Below, in pieces: positions 20,290 to 31,477 of a DNA stretch of 64,000 nucleotides. How positions within the stretch are numbered: the stretch's first letter is position 1; the number at the start of each line of letters is the position of its first letter. The stretch is from Salvia splendens. Lineage: Eukaryota; Streptophyta; Magnoliopsida; Lamiales; Lamiaceae. The position numbers and the translations under genes are program-made. Where the stretch lies: contig NC_056047.1 of the NCBI RefSeq assembly GCF_004379255.2, forward strand, positions 27,232,293-27,296,292, in the 5' to 3' direction. The notes below the pieces were generated by a model that saw only the letters and a list, made by a program, of their open reading frames with translations, searched no databases and was not told the DNA's origin.

Positions 20290-22262
20290 TTGGTGCTTAT
20301 AGTTTTTAGAATAGACCTTGCAGCAGGTACCAGTTTTCGTTGTGGCCTCAACTTTTGGCCAGCGCATCGTTGTCCGCCTCCTTACTCGGAGACGGTTCAA
20401 AGGTCCGCGTACCTAGAGACGGTTCAAAGGTCCGCCCTTCAGGGATCTTCCATGGGATGCAACTTTGGATGGCAGCCGAGGTTTTCCCTAGCTCTTGTTA
20501 CGTATTTCCATTGCGGAATATCGACGTTATTTTGGGCGTTACGTGGCTAGCCTCGCTAGGCAAGGTCATGGCAAGTGGCGGGGTTCATCGATGGAGTTAA
20601 CTTGGAGTGGTAGGCCGGTGAAGATTGAGGGCGACCCCACCCTCCCTCGCAGAGCATGCTCATCCCACGACATCAACACTCCGAATGACGACGATCCCTG
20701 TTAGATTCTGCATTCCATGCTAAGCAATGACCCAACTGCGGATTTCGGGTTCGACCCCTCCCTGCCGCCGAAAAACCACTCTCAGTTACAGGCATTAGTG
20801 GAGGATTTTCCTTCGGTCATCTGACAAACGACGGAACTACCACCATTTTGCTACACTGATCATCACGGTTCACCCATACCGATACAATCATATGCAGAAG
20901 GATGAAATGGAGCGTTTGGTAGCAGAAATGTTTGCCTCGGAGATTACTACTCTAGCCCAGTGCTACTCGTCCGTAAAAAAGACGATTCGTGGAGATTTTT
21001 TTGTAGATTATCGAGAGTTAAACAAGCGCACCTTTCCAGATAAGTATCCAATCCCGGTCATTCAGGAATTGTTGGATGAGCTACATGGAGCTCGATGGTT
21101 TAGCAAGCTCGACCTCAAGGCGGGTTATCATCAAATCTGAGTGGCCACTTCGGACGTTCCCAAGATAGCTTTTCGCACGCACTCAGGCCACTACGAGTGT
21201 CTGGTTATGCCTTTCAGGCTAACCAATGACCCTGCCACTTTTCAAGGCCTTATGAATGACATTTTCCGGCCCTGGCTTCTCAAGTTCGTTCTGGTGTTCT
21301 TCGACAACATATTGGTTTATAGTGCATCTTGGGACTCCTATGTGGAGCATTGGCGTCAGGTGTTTCGCACCTTAGGGGACCACTCTCTCGTTGTTAACCC
21401 AAAAAAGTGCCTCCTCAGTCGGCGGTAAGTGGAGTATCTTGGTCATGTGGTGTCCGCCAAGGGAGTTAGCATGGACCCAACCAATGTTTTGGTTGTCCTA
21501 CGTTGGCCCACACCCACATCCCTCAAGGTTGTTCGCGGGTTTCTTGGCCTCACCGGATATTATCGCGGGTTCATCCACGACTATGGCAAGATAGCCGTGC
21601 CCCTTACCCAATTACTTAAGAAGCCGGCAGACACCAACAAAAGTAAGCTTGGGTGTGGCCGGTCGAAGTAGAGCAGGCTTTTAAGGCTTTGCAATCGGCT
21701 TTAACCTCTGCCCCCTCTTGAGAATGTCGGATTTCTCAAAAGATTTCATCATCGAGTGTGACGCATCAGGACGAGGTTTGGGGGCAGTCCTTATGCAAGA
21801 TAAATAACCGGTGGCTTACTTTAGCAAGACCCTATCCAGCAGATGGTTCGCAAAGTCGGCATATGAAAAAGAGCTCATGGCGTTGGTCCTTGCCATTCAT
21901 CACTGGCGGCCATATCTCTTGGGTCGTAGTTTCGTGGTTCACACCGATCAACAAGTTTGAGGCAGCTTCTTGTCCATCCCCTTTCCATGCCGACACAACA
22001 AAATTGGGCAGCGAAATTGCTCGGTTATGATTTCACTATCGCCTATAAAGATAGCAACTTGAACCGCGCGGCTGATGCCCTATCGCGGCGGGACGAGGAG
22101 GCAGTTGAACTATCGGCTTTGTCTCGCCCAACCTTGCCCGAGTGGTCGACTATCCAGGCAAAACTGACGGAGGACCCCTGACCTCTACAAGATCAAAACC
22201 AACTGGGAAAATGGGCGGAAGTCCAGACCCCATTTTGAATTGGTCCACAATGTTTTATTCTA
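20290..22262 (+). pseudogene. Ty3 (gypsy) pol: protease end, RT, RNase H, start of integrase
   Basis: Order on the + strand: protease tail and linker (FPLRNIDVILGVTWLASLGK near 20510-20575); RT with ARWFSKLDLKAGYHQI, a TGA at 21138-21140, [30 protein letters not shown] (the family catalytic FDDIL is changed to FDNIL) and KKCLLSRR; then a stop at 21426 and [20 protein letters not shown] and [20 protein letters not shown]; RNase H with [20 protein letters not shown], stop, PVAYFSKTLS and FVVHTDQQ; finally DLYKIKTNWENG-type sequence before the integrase. Multiple stops, frameshifts and the altered active site make it dead. No LTRs were recognised. Confidence 0.88.
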
Positions 22263-22563
22263 TAAGTGTCGGATATGTTGTGAGCTTATACTTGAATTTT
22301 GTACTTTTGGTTACATATACGAGCAAGCAATGCAGTGAATTTTTAAAAGAAAGAGTTAGTGGAGTGATCAGAAAATCGAATATTCTATCAATATGAAACG
22401 ATAAATATGAACAGGATGATCTTACATGTAAATGCACATAGAAATGTGGAAAAGTCCACTTACGGGTCAGCTCTATTCATGTAAAAGATGATGAAATATG
22501 ATCATGCAGCGTGAGCTTTGCAACAGAGAAAGAGATAGAAATTAAAGTTGGAAGAGTTGGTGC
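22263..22563. other. No feature recognised
   Basis: About 300 bp between the Ty3 pol remnant and the Copia C LTR. AT-rich, no coding or repeat structure that I can support. Confidence 0.4.
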
Positions 22564-22784
22564 TGTGATGAATAAAATGGCGCGGTGTGCATGCATGCTA
22601 AGTTAGCATCTGATGAGTTGGCACGTCATCAGCAAATAGATAAGAATAAAGAATTAGTTGTGAGTTAGTTAGATGTGGATATTGCTTGTTTAGCTAGCTG
22701 GCTTTGTAGCCTTAGTATAAAATAGCTTTTGTTGCTGCTTTGTAACTTCTGAAGTTTTGAATCAATAAAGTGTTGGTTTCTACA
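22564..22784 (+). repeat. 5' LTR of Copia element C
   Basis: Ends TTGGTTTCTACA, directly followed by the primer site TGGTATCAGTTGACAATTAA at 22785. TATA-like AGTATAAAATAGC and polyadenylation-like AATCAATAAAG lie inside. The start at TGTGATGAATAAAATGG is my best estimate (TG edge); no second LTR is available. Confidence 0.65.
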
Positions 22785-22841
22785 TGGTATCAGTTGACAA
22801 TTAAATCCTTCCGCTTGTTTGTTTCTTCATCTTCTCCGATA

Positions 22842-23410
22842 TGAATCGCAACAAACGAGGTGCTAATGCAGCTCCTCCGGTTCCTCCAATGGAGGATAGC
22901 TCTAGCCCGTATTATCTACATCCCAGTGATAATCTGAGCCTTCAACTTGTTCCTCATGTTCTCACTGGCTCCAATTTACATCAATTGGAGTAGATCGGTG
23001 ACGACTGCTCTTATAGCGAAGAACAAAATTGTTTTTATCAACGACATTCTTCTTCAGCCGGCCGATGATGATTTGTTATTCTTTGCTTGGATTCAATGCA
23101 ACAACATGGTTGTATCGTGGCTGCGGAATTCTGTTTCTGCTTAGATATGTTTCATTATCATGTACCTTGACGGTGCTCATGAGATCTGGTCCGATCTACG
23201 TCTGCACTTTTCTTAGCTCGACACTGCTCGAGCTTATCATTGCAACAGAAAATCATGTATCTCTCATAAGGGCAGGCAGTGCTTATTTCACCAACTTGCG
23301 TATTGTATGGGATGAATTCAAGCACTCTCAGCCTAGTGCTTGGTGTAGCTGTGGAACTTGCAAATGCAATAGTGCGTCGAAATGGCATGATTACCAGGAA
23401 TAGAGTGCAC
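22842..23410 (+). pseudogene. Copia gag N-terminal part (element C)
   Basis: From the ATG near 22842: MNRNKRGANAAPPVPP, SDNLSLQLVPHVLTGSN, then after a frameshift WSRSVTTALIAKNKIVFIND, WIQCNNMVVSWLRNSVSA, a further shift, and AYFTNLRIVWDEFKHSQPSA followed by WCSCGTCKC. These are the motifs of the gag_3/UBN2 type found in plant Copia elements. Several frame breaks. The remainder (protease to RNase H) is absent; LINE sequence in opposite orientation begins within about 50 bp. Confidence 0.8.
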
Positions 23411-23439
23411 GATGTAGTACCTAATCGGTCTCAACTTAG

Positions 23440-23706
23440 TTTTTTCTCAGATTCGATCAAGCATCCTTTCAATGGTTCCTCTTCCTCCTTTCATAAATTA
23501 AGCTCCCATTCTACAAAATTTGCATTGAGGTGGTCGACACACACCATAATCACATCTATGAGAAATGCAGACAACCCCGCTTCATTTAGAGTATCAAATA
23601 GGAAAGCCCAACTCACGATATCATATGCTTTCTCCATATCAACCTTTATTGCTATAATGCCCTTCTTCTTTCTCATATAATGGATCTCCTCTTTCATCCA
23701 CTTATT
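23440..23706 (-). pseudogene. LINE ORF2: reverse transcriptase, continuation
   Basis: Reads WMKEEIHYMRKKKGIIAIKV and DMEKAYDIVSWAFLFDTLNE, the plant L1 RT block with the first catalytic aspartate (KVDMEKAYD). It continues exactly the block ending IAQE at 25954 on the other side of the inserted LTR. Downstream RT motifs (GDPLSP, YADD) are absent, so the LINE is truncated here. Confidence 0.85.
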
Positions 23707-24508
23707 ATTAGCACTAAAAATACCTGCAAGTATAAAGGGTAAATCTAGTATAGCTAAAAGGTCAGTACCGGATATCGAATATAGGGATTAATTTTACATA
23801 TTGTCTACCACATACTCAGCCTCATATACTATTTGGACACAAAGTTGGGATTTGATTAAACTAAGAAAAACTATAAATAAGAGCAAGTAAGAAAGCAATT
23901 AAATGGAAACCGTGAAATAGTTTCGCAGTTTGCATTTAACTTGGTTTGAGAAAACACATGAGACAAAGAAATTCTAAGGTAGGGATTTCATTAACTCATT
24001 AGTAATTCTAATTATTTAGTTTTATGTTCATCTGACTCAAGCTCTACTCGGGGTTATTTCTATCGTGTATCAACACTCATGTCACAATTATTGCATTGAC
24101 ACATAAAATATAAACTAATCAAAGTCATCACTGATCAAAGATTGACAATAATCAAGGTAACAGCCAAGCAGTTAAATATAAACTATGGAATAATAAAGTA
24201 AAAAGAGTTTTGAACAGTAAACAAATAAAAAGAACTACATAGAGTCAATTACTTTCATCCCGTAGGATTCTATAAATTTAGCTATCCATAGACAGAAAAA
24301 CGAAATAAATATAAGTAAAATAAGACATGTTCAATCTAACAAAAACTAGATAAAATCCGGAAGAATTAATATTGCTCTTGTTTGATCTCCTTTTGAATTC
24401 TTTGCTCCTTGTAGAAGATGGAGTAATGAAGGAATTTATGGGTAAGGTGGGAGATGGAATGAAGGCTCAAGATTGGTGATTAATATGAATTAGGTTATGG
24501 GGTATTTA

Positions 24509-25374
24509 GGGAGTGATCAATTGCTAACTCAATCTTTAATTACTAACTACAACTAATTTAAAATCAAAAGATTTATAGAAATCTAGTGGTCTATAAATTG
24601 TCATATGTAATTTCATTTTATTACTCCCTCCGTCCCAAAAAAGTATGTGCATTTGGGATGGCACGAAAATTAAGAAAAAATTGGTAAAGTAAGAGAGAGG
24701 AGGAGAATGATAGTTAAAGTATGTTAGTGGATATTGAGACCTACATTATTAAATTGATATAACTTTCTAAAAATTGAATGCACATATTTTTGTGGGACGA
24801 ACGAAAATGGAAAGTGCATATATTTTTTGGGACGGATGGAGTATTGTTTAAATTTAAAAAGATAAGAAAATTATCAAAATTAGGATTTTGGATCAAAATG
24901 TCAATATAGTGTATTAAACATATCAATACGATTCATTGAATATGTCAACACAATTTAGCATTGACATTGTATATGTATTATATTGACATATTATGATAGC
25001 TACATTGACATTGAGCTGCTTTTTCAAAAATACAAAAATTCAAAAACAAAATACAAATTTTGACATCAGATCATATGCAAGTTAGACCTCGTTAGAATCC
25101 TTATAAAATTAACTTTAATTTGATATAAGTTGTGTAAAAAAATAATTTTAATTGAGATAGTTATAATCATTTAAAACTTGTAGATATTTTTTAAAAGTTA
25201 GTTATAACTAACTTTTGGTCAATTGACATTAATACCCCTAATTGACATTTATGTGTATTGCATTGATACTCATGCATGAATGATATTGTGCATTGATTTC
25301 ATGATACCATATCTATCATTTAGTTGAAGTAGTTAGCAATTTAAGAATTAGTTAGCAATATAACACACCCCTAC
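24509..25374. mobile_element. hAT-like MITE, copy 1
   Basis: Ends GGGAGTGATCAATTGCTAAC and, in reverse complement, GGGGTGTGTTATATTGCTAA form long imperfect inverted repeats continuing about 45 bp. The 8-bp direct repeat GGTATTTA flanks it (24501-24508 and 25375-25382). Non-coding. The interior shares GTCAATACAATG-like words with copy 2 at 32114-32755. The 8-bp TSD points to hAT. It contains a Stowaway MITE. Confidence 0.75.
24622..24843. mobile_element. Stowaway MITE nested in the hAT-like MITE
   Basis: Ends TACTCCCTCCGTCCCAAAAA and TTTTTTGGGACGGATGGAGTA (one longer run shortened here: termini pair over about 20 bp). 222 bp with TA edges. A nearly canonical Tc1/mariner-type MITE. Confidence 0.9.
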
Positions 25375-25953
25375 GGTATTTATAGGCTAGAAAAAGGTTT
25401 GGAGAAGGTAAATTTCGTGCTTCATAGGTTAAAGAAAATATTTGGCTTCATAAGGTAATATCTTCTTTCCTTCCTTGAATTTCCACCTAAATTCCCACCA
25501 GCATTTGACTGCAATGCGCGACGTTCATAGAATTGCCATAACTTTCTCCACATATTCTGATTGAGATGTTCTAGGTACCATCGCTAAGCTCTTTCGAAGA
25601 GGAAAAGAATGGTGTGTAGAACGCCCTGATTGAACTTCATAATCTCCGAAAAAATGGGTTTGAACTAAGACTGCTGTGCGCGGAACTCCCAGCAAGGCGC
25701 TGGAATGGGCCTAATCTCTCTGTGCAGCTTTCAGCGACGCTGGCCCAACGGGCTGCTGGGTTGTGCTTCTTCTCCAACTTCTAGATTTTGACTTTGTTAT
25801 GCCCCTTTTCAGCTCTATTTTGCACATTTCTCACAAAACATGTTAAATTACCAAAATGGATAAATATGCAAATAATGGACATGTAATGCAAATTTGACAC
25901 TCAAAACGGACCAAATAATGGCCCTTAAGACAGTGCAAAATTTGAGCGTATCA

Positions 25954-27310
25954 CTCTTGTGCTATGACTACATTATCAGTAATATACCTTCCTGCTATAA
26001 AGCTAGATTGAAAAGGCCCAATGATGAGAGGCATTAGCTGCTTCAAGTGATTTGCAATAGTCTTTGTTACCAATTTATGCATCACACTGCAAAGAGAAAT
26101 AGGTTGAAATTGGGTTATGAGTGTTGGGGCTTTCACCTTAGGGATAAGATAGAATGCCGTTCTATTCATCCTGCCATCCATCATTCCACTCCCCAGATTC
26201 CAAGAATATCAGCGCAAACATCTGCACCTACCACGGCCCAATGTTTTTGAAAGAAGTATGCTTAAAATCCATCTATGTCGAGTTCTTTCCATGACTTCAT
26301 GGCAAAAAGAGCATCCTTGAGACTTCCTTTGAAGAAAACTGCACTCTTATCTCATCAGCAATGGTCAATAGCTGGGAAACAATCACGTTGCGAGTATAGA
26401 GGCCTATGAAGCTTATCTTCTTCATATAACTCCTTACTGCCAACGTTTGTAATCTAACCCGGTCTTTTACCCACTCGCCATCTCCATTTTTAAGCAGCTC
26501 TATTATGTTGCTCTTTCTTCTTCGAATCATCCTCAAATGGAAGAAAGAGGTATTTTGGTCCCCTAGTTTGATCCAGTCACTCTGAGATTTCTGTTGACAT
26601 AATGATTCCTCGTGCTGGAGAACTAAATCCAACTCTTTCTTTAGTTTAGGCTCTAGTGCCAAAAGACTAGACGACCCTCTATATTCTAGTATTCTCTATA
26701 GCTCTGTAATTCTAATATAGAGATTCTTATCACCGAAAATATCCCAAAAACTTCTTTATTCCATACCTTAATTTGCTCCGTAAAATGATGGATAGAATCT
26801 ATGCAACCATGTCTTTGTATCCACGAGGAAGTGACAAAGTCATTATATTGATCACGTGACATCCAAGCTCTAAAAAAATGGAACGGTCTCAAGAGGAAAA
26901 AATGCAAAGCTTTAACAATAATGGTCGATGGTAACGTGCTAGGTGAGTCATTGAAGCCTGTGGGAACACCAACCTCCAATTTGAACAACAAAGGCTTTTG
27001 TCCAAACTCTCACAAAGATTTCCCCGTCGCCAAGTAAATTGTGGCCCTAGAAACCCAAATACAAACATGAATATATTGCGAAGCTGTTGCAAGGATCTCA
27101 ACATGCCAAAAGTCATCCCATAATAACCAAATACCTCTAGAAAACCCTATTGCTTCCACTGTTGCGTAATACCTCTTGATTGTTCTGTTAACTTGATCCC
27201 CACTAATGTGTGGTTCAAACAACACAATGACATGTAAGTTATGCATTTTAATCACAGTTTCCAAAGCTTCGATAAATAGACCTTGACAATTCCAACTTTA
27301 AATCATTAAA
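25954..27310 (-). pseudogene. LINE ORF2: endonuclease and first part of reverse transcriptase
   Basis: The ORF2 start region reads SWNCQG after a stop (about 27300), then VIVLFEPHISGDQVN, IGFSRGIWLLWDDFWHVEIL and FLGPQFTWRRGN, motifs of the plant L1 APE-type endonuclease that nicks target DNA. A linker follows (26991-26297; QSDWIKLGDQNTSFFHLRMI is typical of plant L1). RT starts with NRTAFYLIPKVKAPTLITQF, PISLCSVMHKLVTKTIANHL and QSSFIAGRYITDNVVIAQE, where the LTR insertion begins. Several frameshifts. The remaining RT part is at 23706-23440. Confidence 0.85.
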
Positions 27311-27393
27311 AAATGACTAAAAATTCCCCATAACCATCTCCCTTCCTTGCGTATGGTACGGTACCACCTCAATCATATTTCCATCATCATTTG

Positions 27394-28119
27394 TGCTAAA
27401 ATTCTTAATATCTTGTCCCACATCGACTTGGTAACGATCCTAGCTCACCTATAAAAGTATGGATAACCCTCCCCCTTATAAGGCATTTTAAGGGGTGAGT
27501 GGCTCATTTCTAATATGGTATCAGAGCGGGCCCAAGTCGATGCTGGATTTTATTTCTTTATCTCTTCTCTTGCCTACCCACGCGATGGAAGTCCGATGTG
27601 TCATTCCGGCCCACACGTGAGGGGGCGTGTTAAAATTCTTAATATCTTGTCCCACATCGACTTGTTAACGTGAGTGGCCCATTTATAATATGGTATCAGA
27701 GCGGGCCCAAGTCGATGATAGATCTTATTTATTTATCTCTTCTCTTGCCTACCCACGTGATGGAAGTCCGATGTGTCATTCCGCACGTGTGGGCGTGTTA
27801 AAATTCTTAATATCTTGTCTCACATCGACTTGGTAACTTGAGTGGCCCATTTCTAATATGGTATCAGAGCGGGCCCTAGTCGATGATGGATTTTATTTAT
27901 TTATCACTTCTCTTGCCTATCCACGTGATGGAAGTCCGATGTGTCATTCCGACCCACACGTTAGGGGGCGTGTTAAAATTCTTAATATCTTGTCACACAT
28001 CGACTTGGTAACGATCCTAGCTCACCTATAAAAGTATGGATAACCCTCCCCCTTATAAAAGTATGGATAACCCTCCCCCTTATAAGGCCTTTTAAGGGGT
28101 GAGTGGCCCATTTCTAATA
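27394..28119 (+). mobile_element. Tandem TRIM array: four LTRs and three internal domains
   Basis: The LTRs are at 27394-27515, 27628-27690, 27796-27858 and 27971-28119, each starting TGTTAAAATTCTTAATATC (first copy TGCTAAAA) and ending CTAATA or ATAATA. Each of the first three is followed by primer site TGGTATCAGAGCGGGC and an internal domain of about 105-112 bp ending GGGGGCG or GTGGGCG (polypurine-like). The outer two LTRs are long; the inner two lack about 60 bp. LTR 4 has an internal duplication of ATAAAAGTATGGATAACC. Flanks ATTTG and ATTGG fit a 5-bp TSD with one mismatch. No coding sequence, as expected for terminal-repeat retrotransposons in miniature. Confidence 0.85.
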
Positions 28120-28431
28120 ATTGGGGCTTAAACCCGATGTCATCGTAAGAACATCATTCCCTCGATCTGGTGGTCTTCCCACTTCCTGCATGTCCTGCAT
28201 CTCAACCATTGGTTTCATAATCATATCCTCACACACCCTCACCTTTGCACTACTATGGTTGCCAACCTCATGTATTTCTCCCGACTTTTGTGACAAAACC
28301 CCCTGTGCATCTTTCGTCACCGAACGCACTATCTTCTCCTCTAATCGCGCCTTGCTTTTGTATTTAAACAGCTCACCAAACGTGGCTTTAGCTGGTTTAG
28401 AGTTTCTTGACTGAAATCTGATGAGACTCAT
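28120..28431 (-). pseudogene. LINE ORF1 tail fragment
   Basis: An open stretch beginning MSLIRFQSRNSKPAKATFGE, preceded directly by a stop codon, and ending ...TMTSGLSPN. Hydrophilic and basic, in the position expected for the C-terminal region of the LINE ORF1 just upstream of the endonuclease ORF. There is no diagnostic motif, so assignment rests on position and continuity across the TRIM array. Confidence 0.5.
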
Positions 28432-29440
28432 TTAGTGCCTTGGTTACTGGTTAGTTTACCATGTTTTTAACGGGTAATATGTAAAACAGTTGCTGAAGTG
28501 TGCAGGATTAGGTGCAAGTGAAAGGAGTCAAGAGGAGTTCGGATGAAGGAATTGAAAAAAGTGTTATACTGCCCAGAATGCAAGCTATCAAGCTCAAGTT
28601 GGAGACAGAAGAAAATTGCTCATAATAACCAATTCCTAAGAAGGGCAAGGATGCCATTTCATGAGGGGAGAAACCCTAAAGATCAGAGGAAGTCGTTCAA
28701 TAAATAGGAGGTCACAAGAAGAGAGAAGTGTGCTCGGTTACCAGTTTCACTTACCTTCGGAGGCAAGCCCTACCCTTTCCATTTTCATTCCTCATTCAGA
28801 TCCAACGTTCACTTACCTGCTTTCGACCACCTGCTAGAGGAGCGTCATCACCGTTCCAGTTCGCTGTCCAGTCAGAAGCTTCACCGGATTCTGCAACAAT
28901 TTCACTCATTTCATCTTGCAATTCTAGTTTAATGTTTTCTAGTGTGTTAACACTTTGAAGGAGATTTTAGTTTGATTAACAACTTGGGTATCGTGTTTGG
29001 ATCGCGGTTTCAATGGAGTCTTTCAATTTATTAGGCATGATTTTTCATTCCAATTGCTTATTTACCTTTATAGTTGTTAGATCTGAGGATTAACCTTCTA
29101 TCCTCTCGCTTGCATGAAGAATTGTTTAAGTTAGTAGATCTAGAGATTTTGATTGAGTATTGGAAGGGTGGTCTTGATAGAATGCATGAGATCTATTTGA
29201 TTTTTGCAATCTTGTACTATATGTCAACCAGTCGGCGTAATTGTTGGGTTCAGTATGATTAGTCATTTGATTTTGCAAATCGAGTTCCAATTGTAGGAAT
29301 ATTTATTCCTATATGTGACCTATGTAGATATTGGTTTAATATTAAAGATCAAGTTCAAACATATCAGTTGGATTCTAATATAAAAGACGATACTGTGATG
29401 GATCGGTTTCGATTAAAGAATTAGAATCGGGTGTATTGAT
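28432..29440 (+). other. Possible LTR-retrotransposon non-coding segment
   Basis: Begins exactly at the end of the LINE ORF1 tail. It has a promoter-like TTCAATAAATAGGAGG at about 28698-28713 and text such as GGGGAGAAACCCTAAAGATC, as in long plant Ty3 LTRs. No gag-pol and no second copy in the window. The boundary at 29440 is arbitrary. Confidence 0.35.
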
Positions 29441-30887
29441 AACCCTCTTCTCTTGCCTTGCATAGATGGTATAAATATGTGTACATTAAAGTGTATAGAA
29501 GATGGAAAGCTGTAGAATAAAGTCTACAGAAAATCTGATGGGTTTTACATGAAAGGGTATAAGTGAACGGATGCAACCTTTCGTGAAAGGTTGCGTATAA
29601 CTTATATAAACAAATCAGATTTTCAGATTTGAATGTTACCAAAATCTCTGCAGAATTCTATATACATAAAGGGAATACAGAAAAGTCATATTGTTATCAG
29701 ATTCTTCTCCATCGAAAGAATTTGGAAAGAAAAGGCGAAAGAGACGATAATATCAACCGCAGCTTTTAGGGGAAACATCAACTCGTGGAATACAACCCTA
29801 CATCAAATATAAGCTACGGATGGAGGTTGGTAAATCATCTCTTTGATGATGTATATGTAGTGGTTGAATTAATACAAATCTAGTATCAGATTTCGGTATA
29901 GAAATCGGTAAAGGGGCTAACACCAATCTGATATTGCATTGTGTTTTTGTTTGATCCTTCATCCATGGAGTTGGGTTTTTGTATTTCCGTGTTTCTTGGT
30001 GAGGACGATAACCCAGCCATCTGAAATAGGGACCACCGTGTGCTTGTCGCCATCTTTAGCTTTCCGTCCTTTCGTCTTTACAGCTTTTCTGTGCCCACCA
30101 ACAGACTAGATTGGAAGTCCAAAACCGTTATGTGTTTAATGCACGGCAGTTTACCAATAGTCACGTAATCACATCTTATTTTTATTTTTCTTCTCAATAA
30201 CACTGAACTATTTCTATGTTACATATGCGGCACATGTTAGTTACCTTCGTGAACGCCTATGTTGTTAGAGGAAAGGCGTAGGATCAAGGAGCATGAGAGG
30301 TGCTCGTCCAAGTGGCGAGGAAGAAGTAAACTTCAACTCCACAAAATATATATTTGATGAAACAGTAATGAAATAGCAGGAAGGGAAAGTCGGCAATATT
30401 ATTGATAAAAGGAATGACAAGGAAATAAGAATCCTCCACAGGAGGCCTACGAAATTAATTGTCCCAAACTCTAAGTTTTCCAAGATCTTTCAATCTCACG
30501 CAGGAGGTCCTTATTTATACTAATGGTTGCAGCTAAAATAAAGGGAATGAAATAACAATAAGGAAATAACAATAATTTGTTGATGACTTCTGCAAAGGTG
30601 AGTCCTCATAACCACTCAGCCTCCTTCCGTAACAAACTCCTCTTCTTGCTCTGCTGACTCGGTCGGCCAAACAACCTCACGAGATCCTCTCTGATCCACT
30701 ATGTATCACATGTTTATTCATGTTCCTCGGCCAAACACTACTCTCTCTCTCTCACACACTATGTTTTGCCCTCTTTCTCTCTCCCGCCTCTCTCGGACTA
30801 TGTTCAGAATCCGACCGTTAAGGAAATTAACAATTAATCTGGAGTCAGTCTCTGTGGTGTAGAGATCAACCTCAAAGACTCTTAACT
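29441..30887. other. Unassigned stretch
   Basis: No gene recognised. A minus-strand frame near 30115-29975 reads GGHRKAVKTKGRKAKDGDKH then VVPISDGWVIVL, which looks like a coding remnant, but I cannot name it. 30740-30800 is CT-rich (CTCTCTCTCTCACACACTAT). Confidence 0.4.
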
Positions 30888-31013
30888 ATGGGAGACAACA
30901 CAGGTATAGCAGCAGCAACATTTGCATTGGGCTTCAGTCTCGGGACCTTTTACTGGAAATTTCTCATGCAATTAGAAGAAAAGATCGCCTTGCCAAGTCC
31001 AAAAAAAAGATAA
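30888..31013 (+). CDS. 41-residue small ORF with a predicted membrane segment
   Basis: ATG at 30888, stop TAA at 31011. The protein starts MGDNTGIAAATFALGFSLG, continues TFYWKFLMQLEEKI and ends SPKKR. Residues about 6-26 are hydrophobic/aromatic and could form one transmembrane helix; the tail is basic. I do not recognise the family. The ATG lies in ACTATGG, a fair plant start context. It sits between unassigned sequence and the 3' end of the NOT4-like pseudogene. It could be a genuine micropeptide exon, a last or first exon of a larger gene, or chance; an open frame of 42 codons is not significant on its own. Confidence 0.3.
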   Translation: MGDNTGIAAATFALGFSLGTFYWKFLMQLEEKIALPSPKKR

Positions 31014-31477
31014 ATATTAGTAGTAAATACAAACAAACATGATTTTGTCAAGTGTTTAGTGATGGTTATATCTTCGAACTTGAACAAGAAACTCTCTAAA
31101 TAATAATTTTGTTGAACAAGAAACTGCTACATTGTTGTTCTTGAATGTGACCAAATCACTTTTTTGCCACCCTCTTCACATAGCTCATGAATGTAACGAT
31201 ACAGACTTGACTTTTACTGTAGATGTAAATAGCATCCATCGCATGAAACTGAAAGAATCAAACTTTTACTTGTTTGCTTTCTGGACTCCATGCGAGAAGA
31301 TTTGATCGTCCACCAACCTGAAAGTATGAGTCGACTAACCATGACCATTGTGTTAAAGGGAACTGTTTTGAATTTTATAGGCTCCATGTTCGAAAGGTGA
31401 ACTTTCGACATTGTAGCCGAATATGATCATTGTATTGCACCACTGACATCACAAGTCAAACATAATACATCTTTAAA
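31014..31477. other. 3' flank of the NOT4-like pseudogene
   Basis: No convincing coding sequence. It would hold the 3' UTR of the minus-strand NOT4-like gene and the end of the small ORF at 30888-31013. Confidence 0.4.

Larger units (their letters stand above)
23707..25953 (-). mobile_element. Ty3-like LTR (second copy of the 2032-3377 family) with nested MITEs
   Basis: The minus strand starts TGATACGCTCAAATTTTGCA and ends in TTGCAGGTATTTTTAGTGCT near 23712. Shared with 2032-3377 are TCTTTTCCTCTTCGAAAGAG-type words, a TATATAAAT-like promoter region and the CCGGTACTGACC end. Without the 866-bp MITE it is close to 1.38 kb, matching the first copy. It inserted in LINE RT between the IAQE and WMKEE codons. 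The TSD is eroded and I cannot name it firmly. Confidence 0.75.
23420..28431 (-). mobile_element. L1-type LINE on the minus strand, split by two later insertions
   Basis: Pieces in order of the LINE: ORF1 tail (28431-28120), [TRIM array 28119-27394], end of ORF1/start of ORF2 endonuclease (27393-27000), further ORF2 (26991-25954), [LTR with nested MITEs 25953-23707], RT core continuation (23706-about 23440). The two insertions interrupt a sequence that reads on across both gaps. The LINE 3' end is missing at the junction with Copia C. Confidence 0.75.

Noticed and set aside
23707..25953. An exact target duplication for the second Ty3-like LTR copy
   Set aside because: Candidate flanks (AAGAG and ATAAG on the minus strand) differ at two positions and the left end lacks the final bases seen in copy 1, so I do not claim a TSD.
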